This document shows, piece after piece, positions 59,580-64,000 of a DNA stretch of 64,000 nt. Made by a program: the position numbers and the translations under genes. A model generated the notes under the pieces. The model was not told the DNA's origin and did no database searches. It saw only the letters and a program-made list of their open reading frames with translations. Every line of letters starts with the position of its first letter. Positions within the stretch are counted from its first letter, which is position 1. This DNA is from Mycobacterium sp. ACS1612 (lineage in GTDB: Bacteria; Actinomycetota; Actinomycetes; Mycobacteriales; Mycobacteriaceae), in assembly GCF_001667505.1 (NCBI RefSeq), contig NZ_LZHZ01000048.1:1-64000 (forward strand), given 5' to 3'.

Positions 59580-61024
59580 GGGCCGTCGCCGCGGTGATGG
59601 CCGTCGCGGTGATGGCGTTGGCGGCATGCTCGTCCACCGAAGCCCCGGTGGCCGCCGACGACCTGCCCCGCGAGATCGCGGGAAAGCTCACCGCCGACGA
59701 CATGTACACGCACCTGCGCAAGCTGCAGGAGATTGCCGACGCCAATCGGGGCAACCGGGCGCAAGGGACACCGGGCTACGACGCCACCGTCGACTATGTG
59801 GCGAAGGTGTTGAAAGACAACGGATTCGACGTCTCGACACCGGAGTTCGATCGGCTTGAACGCACCGAGGGCGGCAATCCCACACTGACGGTTTCCGGTC
59901 GCAGATTCCAAGCCGACCAGGCGTCCCTACTCGTCGGCACCCCGGCGGGCGGGCTCAACGCGATCACGCTGCGGCCGCAGAGGGCGCCGGGCTGCAGCGC
60001 CGCCGACTACGGAACGGTGTCGGTGCAAGGTGCGATCGCCGTCGTCGACGACACCGCCTGTTCGGTCGTCGCCAAACAGGACGCGGCCGTGGCCAAGGGT
60101 GCCGTCGGGCTGCTGGTCGTCAGCGCACCGGCATCGACGGGCCCGGCGGGCCTGTTCACCCCGGGCTATTACCAGAAGCTGACCATTCCCGTCGGCGTCG
60201 TCGGGAGGGACGCCGACGCGGCGCTGCGGCGGACCAACGCGCCGGTACGACTGGTGTTGGACAGCAAGCCGGTGATGGCCAAGGCGCGAAACGTGGTGGC
60301 GCAGACCAAGGCTGGCGATACGAAGAATGTGGTGCTCGCGGGTGCCAGGCTGGACAGCAGCCCGCGCAGCCCCGGCATCAACGACGACGGGTCCGGGGTC
60401 GCCGCGCTGCTCTCGACGGCGTCCGCGATGGGTGCGGCGCCGAAGATCGCGAACGCGGTGCGCTTCGCGTTCTGGGGCGCGGACGAGGAAGGGCCGACGA
60501 AATACGTTGGCGGGCTGAGCCGCGACGGACTCAACGACATCGCGTTGTATCTCGGGGTCGGCGCCATCGGCTCGCCGAATGCGGGCTACTTCACGTACGA
60601 CGGCGACCAGTCGGGCACGCTCAATCCCGACATCCCACCGCAGTCCGTTCCCGCGGGTTCGGCGGGGGTGGAGCGGATGTTGGCGGGTCATCTCAACCTC
60701 GCCGGGGTGCGGCCCGCCGACATGCCGCTGAGCAGAACCGCGGATTACGCCGCCTTCATGGCCGCGGGTATTCCGATCGGTGGAGTGAGCACGGGGTGGT
60801 CACAACGCAAAAGCGAAGTGCAGGCCCGACTTTGGGGTGGTCAGGCCGGTGTGGCATTCGATCCCAACTGGCGTACCGCACGCGACAACATCGACAACAT
60901 CGACCGCGACGCGTTGTCGGTGATGGGCAAGGCGCTCGCGTACTCGATCGGCAGCTATGCGCAGCAGACCGACGGCGTCAACGGGGTTCCGCCGCGGGAC
61001 CAGCGGCACCGGAGTACGCCCTAG
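59576..61024 (+). CDS. M28-family pseudopeptidase lipoprotein, tandem paralogue of LpqL, 482 aa
   Basis: This protein is clearly a copy of the preceding peptidase: the lipoprotein signal (ALAACS), the HLRKLQEIADAN segment, the PA domain and the YFTYDGDQS block all match. Three of the five zinc ligands are lost: ARLDS with Arg258 where the copy has His276, VGAIG with Gly329 for Asp350, and WRTAR with Arg433 for His452. The Asp of NDDGS and the Glu pair of ADEEG remain. Hydrolysis with the usual two-zinc site is not expected, so it may be a binding or regulatory protein. ATG 59576 overlaps the upstream stop (ATGA). Its 3' end overlaps the convergent Rieske gene by 47 bp. Confidence 0.9.
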   Translation: MRAVAAVMAVAVMALAACSSTEAPVAADDLPREIAGKLTADDMYTHLRKLQEIADANRGNRAQGTPGYDATVDYVAKVLKDNGFDVSTPEFDRLERTEGGNPTLTVSGRRFQADQASLLVGTPAGGLNAITLRPQRAPGCSAADYGTVSVQGAIAVVDDTACSVVAKQDAAVAKGAVGLLVVSAPASTGPAGLFTPGYYQKLTIPVGVVGRDADAALRRTNAPVRLVLDSKPVMAKARNVVAQTKAGDTKNVVLAGARLDSSPRSPGINDDGSGVAALLSTASAMGAAPKIANAVRFAFWGADEEGPTKYVGGLSRDGLNDIALYLGVGAIGSPNAGYFTYDGDQSGTLNPDIPPQSVPAGSAGVERMLAGHLNLAGVRPADMPLSRTADYAAFMAAGIPIGGVSTGWSQRKSEVQARLWGGQAGVAFDPNWRTARDNIDNIDRDALSVMGKALAYSIGSYAQQTDGVNGVPPRDQRHRSTP

Positions 61025-62150
61025 CCACCCGGGTGACGAATTGGTAGACGCCGTCCTCGTCGGGTGCGAGCGGGCCGGGGCGGGCGTGCGGCGACGAGAG
61101 ACCGCGTTGCACGGACTCGCAGGCCGCCCAGTCCTGGCGGTTGGTCAGGTCCCAGAAGTCCACGGCGTACGACGGGTCGAATTCGGGTTCGGCGGCAACG
61201 TCTTTCGGGAAGGCCCACGCGCATTCGACATGGGTGCGGTCGACGGCGAGCGGTGTCATCAGGTGCGTCATCACGTAATCGGGGTGCAGACTCACCAGCA
61301 GGTTGGGGTAGCCGACCAGGTACATGACGGTGCGCAGTTCGTGTTCGGACAAGCCCTGGATCGCGACGCCGCCGCTCTTACCCGTCAACGACATGGTCTC
61401 GGCGCCTTCGACGATCGACATCCAGCCGCCCATCCAGAACCCCGGTAGTTCGAGGTTCTCCCCACTGGTGGGCGGGCTGATCCGGGACAGCTCCGGATGG
61501 ATGGTCGAGCAGTGGTAGCACTCCTGGTAATTCTCGGCGATGACCTTCCAGTTGGTCGCCAGCTCGTAGGAGTGCCTGGCGACAATGGTCAGGTCCTCGG
61601 GACGGTACGGGCCGACGACGTCGTCCAAACCGGCGACGTGCGTGGCGAAGTCGGCGTCGGTGCCGCTGCGGTCGACGAACAACCAGCCGTGCCAGTCGGC
61701 CAGTCGGAGTTCGGTGAGCCCGAATTCGGCGGGCTCGAAACCGTCGACGTCGCGGAACCCTGGCGCGTTGCGGAGCGTGCCGTCGAGCCGGTACGACCAC
61801 GAGTGGTACGGGCAGACGATGGCGCGGGCCTTGGTGGTCGCGTTGCAGGTGAGCAGTTCATGGCCGCGGTGCCTGCAGGTGTTGGCGAACGCGCGGACGA
61901 CGTCGTCTTCGGCGCGCACGAGAAGTATCGCGTTGACCCCTGAGCCGACAGCCTTCTGCGCGCCGACGGCCGCGAGGTCGCAGGCGTGCCCGACACAGGC
62001 CCAGCCGGAGAACATGTTGTGCTGCTCCCACTCGAACACCGCCGGATCGACGTAGGCCTCGCGGGGCAGCATCCGCGACTGGCCGAACGGTGCCAGCGCT
62101 GCGGCCAGCGCGTCGGCGGGCACCGGCGCCGACTCGCCCTGTTTGAACAT
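60978..62150 (-). CDS. Rieske non-heme iron aromatic ring-hydroxylating oxygenase, alpha subunit, 390 aa
   Basis: The Rieske [2Fe-2S] site is CRHRGHELL...CPYHSWSY (CxH-17-CxxH, about residues 93-115). The catalytic mononuclear iron site appears as NYQECYHCSTIHPEL with two His (about 207-221) and an Asp in DFWDLTNRQDW. The C-terminal domain is of the choline monooxygenase/GbcA-like class that lacks a beta subunit. No reductase gene is adjacent inside the window. TAGGCT (complement of 62157-62162) lies 6 nt before ATG 62150, so a leaderless mRNA is likely. Confidence 0.93.
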   Translation of the reverse strand: MFKQGESAPVPADALAAALAPFGQSRMLPREAYVDPAVFEWEQHNMFSGWACVGHACDLAAVGAQKAVGSGVNAILLVRAEDDVVRAFANTCRHRGHELLTCNATTKARAIVCPYHSWSYRLDGTLRNAPGFRDVDGFEPAEFGLTELRLADWHGWLFVDRSGTDADFATHVAGLDDVVGPYRPEDLTIVARHSYELATNWKVIAENYQECYHCSTIHPELSRISPPTSGENLELPGFWMGGWMSIVEGAETMSLTGKSGGVAIQGLSEHELRTVMYLVGYPNLLVSLHPDYVMTHLMTPLAVDRTHVECAWAFPKDVAAEPEFDPSYAVDFWDLTNRQDWAACESVQRGLSSPHARPGPLAPDEDGVYQFVTRVARAYSGAAGPAAEPR

Positions 62151-62202
62151 ACAGTCAGCCTAGCTGCGGCCCTGTCTGCCGGTCCAGTTTTCGCCACAAA
62201 GA

Positions 62203-64000
62203 CTAGAGCAGCTTGTCCAGGGTGATCGGCAGGTCGGTGACACGCCTGCCCGTCGCGTTGAACACCGCGTTGGCGATCGCCGCAGGCACCCCGACGATGA
62301 CGAGCTCGCCGAGCCCCTTGACCCCGAGCGGGTCGGCGAGCATGTCCTCGGCGGGCAGGTAGTCGGCGTCGAGCACCGGCACGTCGGCGTTGACCGGAAC
62401 CAGGTAGTCCGACATGTTCGCGTTGACGATGCGCCCGTCGCGGTAGTCCAACTGCGTACCCTCCAGCAGCGCCATTCCGATGCCGCCGACCATCCCGCCG
62501 ATCGCCTGGCTGTGCGCCAGCTTCGGGTTGATGATCCGACCCGCGTCATAACACGCGTAGATGCGCCGTATCCGCACCGTGCCGAGCGCCTCGTCAACGG
62601 CGACCTCGGCGAACACCGCGCCGTATGCCGACATCGAATAGCGGGAATCCGCGTCGTCCGGTGACCAGGTCTGCTGTGTGTCAAGGGTTTTCCAGCCGCG
62701 CCGACGCAGCAGATCCGGGTAGCTCTCGCCGCGGGTCTGCTCACCTGTGTGGAACATCCGTCCGTCGGCCACTGAGACGTCCTCGGGCCGCAGCCCGTTC
62801 AGCGGTGAGCCGGGGTCGACGACCGCGGTGCGCACGAAGCGGTCGCGCAGCATATTGGCGACCGTGAACACCGCCGACCCGACGCTCACCATGGTGCGCG
62901 AACCCGAATGTGACGGTGCTGGCGGAAAGTTGCTGTCGCCGAGCGCGAATCGCACCCGGCTCAACGGCAGCCCGAGCGCATCCGCGGCCACCTGCGTCAT
63001 CGACGTGTAGGTGCCAGGACCCATATCGCTTGTGCCGCATTTGACTTCAGCTGTGCCGTCGGCGTTGATCCTGGCCACGGCCGCGCACTGGCTGCGCGCG
63101 GTGTGGTACACCGCCGCGGCCACTCCGATGCCGATCAACTGGCTGCCGTCGCGCACCGCACGCGGCGTGGGATTGCGGCGCGACCAGCCGAACGTGTCGG
63201 CGCCGCGCCGCAAACAGTCGGTGACCCGTCGAGTGGAGAACGGCAGATTCTCCGAAAGGTCCCGGTCGGGCTCGTTGCGTAGGCGCAGCTCGATCGGGTC
63301 CATCCCCAACCGGTGGGCCAGGTCGTCCATCGCCGACTCCAGCGCGAAGGCGCCGGTGGTCGCACCGGGGCCGCGCATGAACGTTCCCGGGTTGATGTCC
63401 AACGGCACCACCCGGTATGTCGAGCGCATATTGGGTGAGCCGTACATGAACCGGGCACCCGTCATCGCGTTGTCCTCGTAGGCGTTGTACCGCGACGTCT
63501 CGGTGTGCGCCTCGTGCACGATGGCGGTGATCCGACCGGTTCTGTCAGCGCCGATGGCCATCCGCTGACGGCTGGTCGGCCGATAGCCGACGCCGCTGTA
63601 GTACTGCTTGCGCGTCAGCATCAACTTCACCGGCCGCCGCATCTGCCTGGCCGCGAACGCCGCCAGCAGTTGATGCGGCCAGGTCGTGCCCGCACTGCCG
63701 AATGCGCCGCCGACGAACGGGGAGATCACCCGCACATGATCCGTCGGCACACCGAACGCGCCCGCATAGGTGCTCTGCGCCCCGCTGATGCTCTGCACCT
63801 TGTCCCACACCGTGAGCCGGTCGCCGTCCCAACTGGCCACGGTCGCCGGGATCTCCATCGGATTGTGGTTGTTGCGCATGATCGAATAACGCAGATCGCT
63901 GAGCACCGCCGCGCCGTGCAACACATTGTCGGCGTCGCCGCGCGCATAGTCGCGCGTCCTGGTGCCTGGCCTCTGTTCCGCCTGCGGCGCATCGATGTTC
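62203..64000 (-). CDS. Xanthine dehydrogenase-type molybdopterin-binding subunit (partial, 5' end outside window)
   Basis: The visible part is the C-terminal about 598 residues of a molybdenum hydroxylase large subunit. Molybdopterin-binding segments include SPFVGGAFGSAGTTWP, RGPGATTGAFALESAMDDLA and GTSDMGPGTYTSMTQ, and the catalytic Glu loop near the C terminus is GVKGLGELVIVG. The frame stays open to the window end, so the GTG at 63924 is internal and not the start. The active-site loop MRGPGATTGAF differs from the form I CO dehydrogenase AYxCSFR, so this is another hydroxylase such as an aldehyde or isoquinoline oxidoreductase type. It is followed on this strand by the Rieske gene. Confidence 0.9.
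   Translation of the reverse strand, partial: NIDAPQAEQRPGTRTRDYARGDADNVLHGAAVLSDLRYSIMRNNHNPMEIPATVASWDGDRLTVWDKVQSISGAQSTYAGAFGVPTDHVRVISPFVGGAFGSAGTTWPHQLLAAFAARQMRRPVKLMLTRKQYYSGVGYRPTSRQRMAIGADRTGRITAIVHEAHTETSRYNAYEDNAMTGARFMYGSPNMRSTYRVVPLDINPGTFMRGPGATTGAFALESAMDDLAHRLGMDPIELRLRNEPDRDLSENLPFSTRRVTDCLRRGADTFGWSRRNPTPRAVRDGSQLIGIGVAAAVYHTARSQCAAVARINADGTAEVKCGTSDMGPGTYTSMTQVAADALGLPLSRVRFALGDSNFPPAPSHSGSRTMVSVGSAVFTVANMLRDRFVRTAVVDPGSPLNGLRPEDVSVADGRMFHTGEQTRGESYPDLLRRRGWKTLDTQQTWSPDDADSRYSMSAYGAVFAEVAVDEALGTVRIRRIYACYDAGRIINPKLAHSQAIGGMVGGIGMALLEGTQLDYRDGRIVNANMSDYLVPVNADVPVLDADYLPAEDMLADPLGVKGLGELVIVGVPAAIANAVFNATGRRVTDLPITLDKLL

Noticed and set aside
63924..63926. GTG 63924 as the start of the molybdenum subunit
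   Set aside because: The frame stays open to the window end and family members are longer, so the true start lies outside.

Overview
The window is GC-rich actinobacterial DNA from a mycobacterium, most likely a fast-growing Mycolicibacterium-type species. The evidence is the gene content: F420-dependent glucose-6-phosphate dehydrogenase, PknG with GlnH and GlnX, PurT, MetZ, MMPL transporter, mycobacterial-type form I CO dehydrogenase. Local gene order also matches what I recall of the M. tuberculosis Rv0356c-Rv0383c, Rv0389-Rv0391 and Rv0406c-Rv0418 blocks, here rearranged relative to each other. Genes are densely packed with many ATGA, GTGA and TGATG overlaps. No gap longer than about 240 bp lacks a gene, and I saw no tRNA, rRNA, insertion sequence, prophage or CRISPR array.

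Layout. 1-5438: SDR oxidoreductase, secreted lipoprotein, SpoU/TrmH RNA methyltransferase, GH76-like protein, and an NhaA antiporter fused to a thioredoxin-fold domain. 5435-14396: a LysR regulator divergent from a CO dehydrogenase operon (coxM-S-L, an XdhC-like gene, a MobA-like gene, coxD, coxG, coxE). 14393-24799: DedA protein, zinc alcohol dehydrogenase, class II aldolase, small secreted and membrane proteins, a cation diffusion facilitator, an M50 protease, an LLM oxidoreductase, purA and a thioesterase. 24796-31147: ferredoxin and P450, alpha/beta hydrolase, MMPL transporter with a divergent MarR regulator, and a CPA1 Na+/H+ antiporter. 31208-40920: UBP zinc finger protein, purT, rhodanese, metZ, a 37-residue peptide gene with its own signals, an SDR, GNAT and three flavin-dependent monooxygenases. 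40917-53425: MBL hydrolase back-to-back with fgd, an exo/endonuclease-fold membrane protein, pta-ackA, a STAS protein, the glnX-glnH-pknG operon, mutT3 and thiE. 53551-61024: a TPP riboswitch and a long coupled operon thiO-thiS-thiG-SGNH hydrolase-ABC transporter-two M28 peptidase lipoproteins. 60978-64000: a Rieske oxygenase and the 5'-truncated end of a xanthine dehydrogenase-type molybdenum subunit.

How the genes work together. The cox operon encodes a Mo-Cu CO dehydrogenase with its insertion ATPase/VWA pair and a membrane anchor, probably controlled by the divergent LysR protein through a 16-bp palindrome. GlnX, GlnH and PknG form the known amino-acid-sensing route to GarA control of glutamate metabolism. 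pta and ackA interconvert acetyl-CoA and acetate, and fgd makes reduced F420. metZ, a rhodanese and the flavin monooxygenases point to sulfur acquisition.

The most unusual items are: a second M28 peptidase that has lost three predicted zinc ligands, a perfect 3 x 30 bp in-frame repeat inside coxM, overlapping divergent -10 elements between the MBL gene and fgd, a self-contained unit for a 37-residue His/Cys peptide, and an operator-like palindrome inside the promoter of the cation exporter. Many genes also carry a TANNNT box 6-8 nt before the start codon, indicating leaderless mRNAs; this was used to choose several starts.
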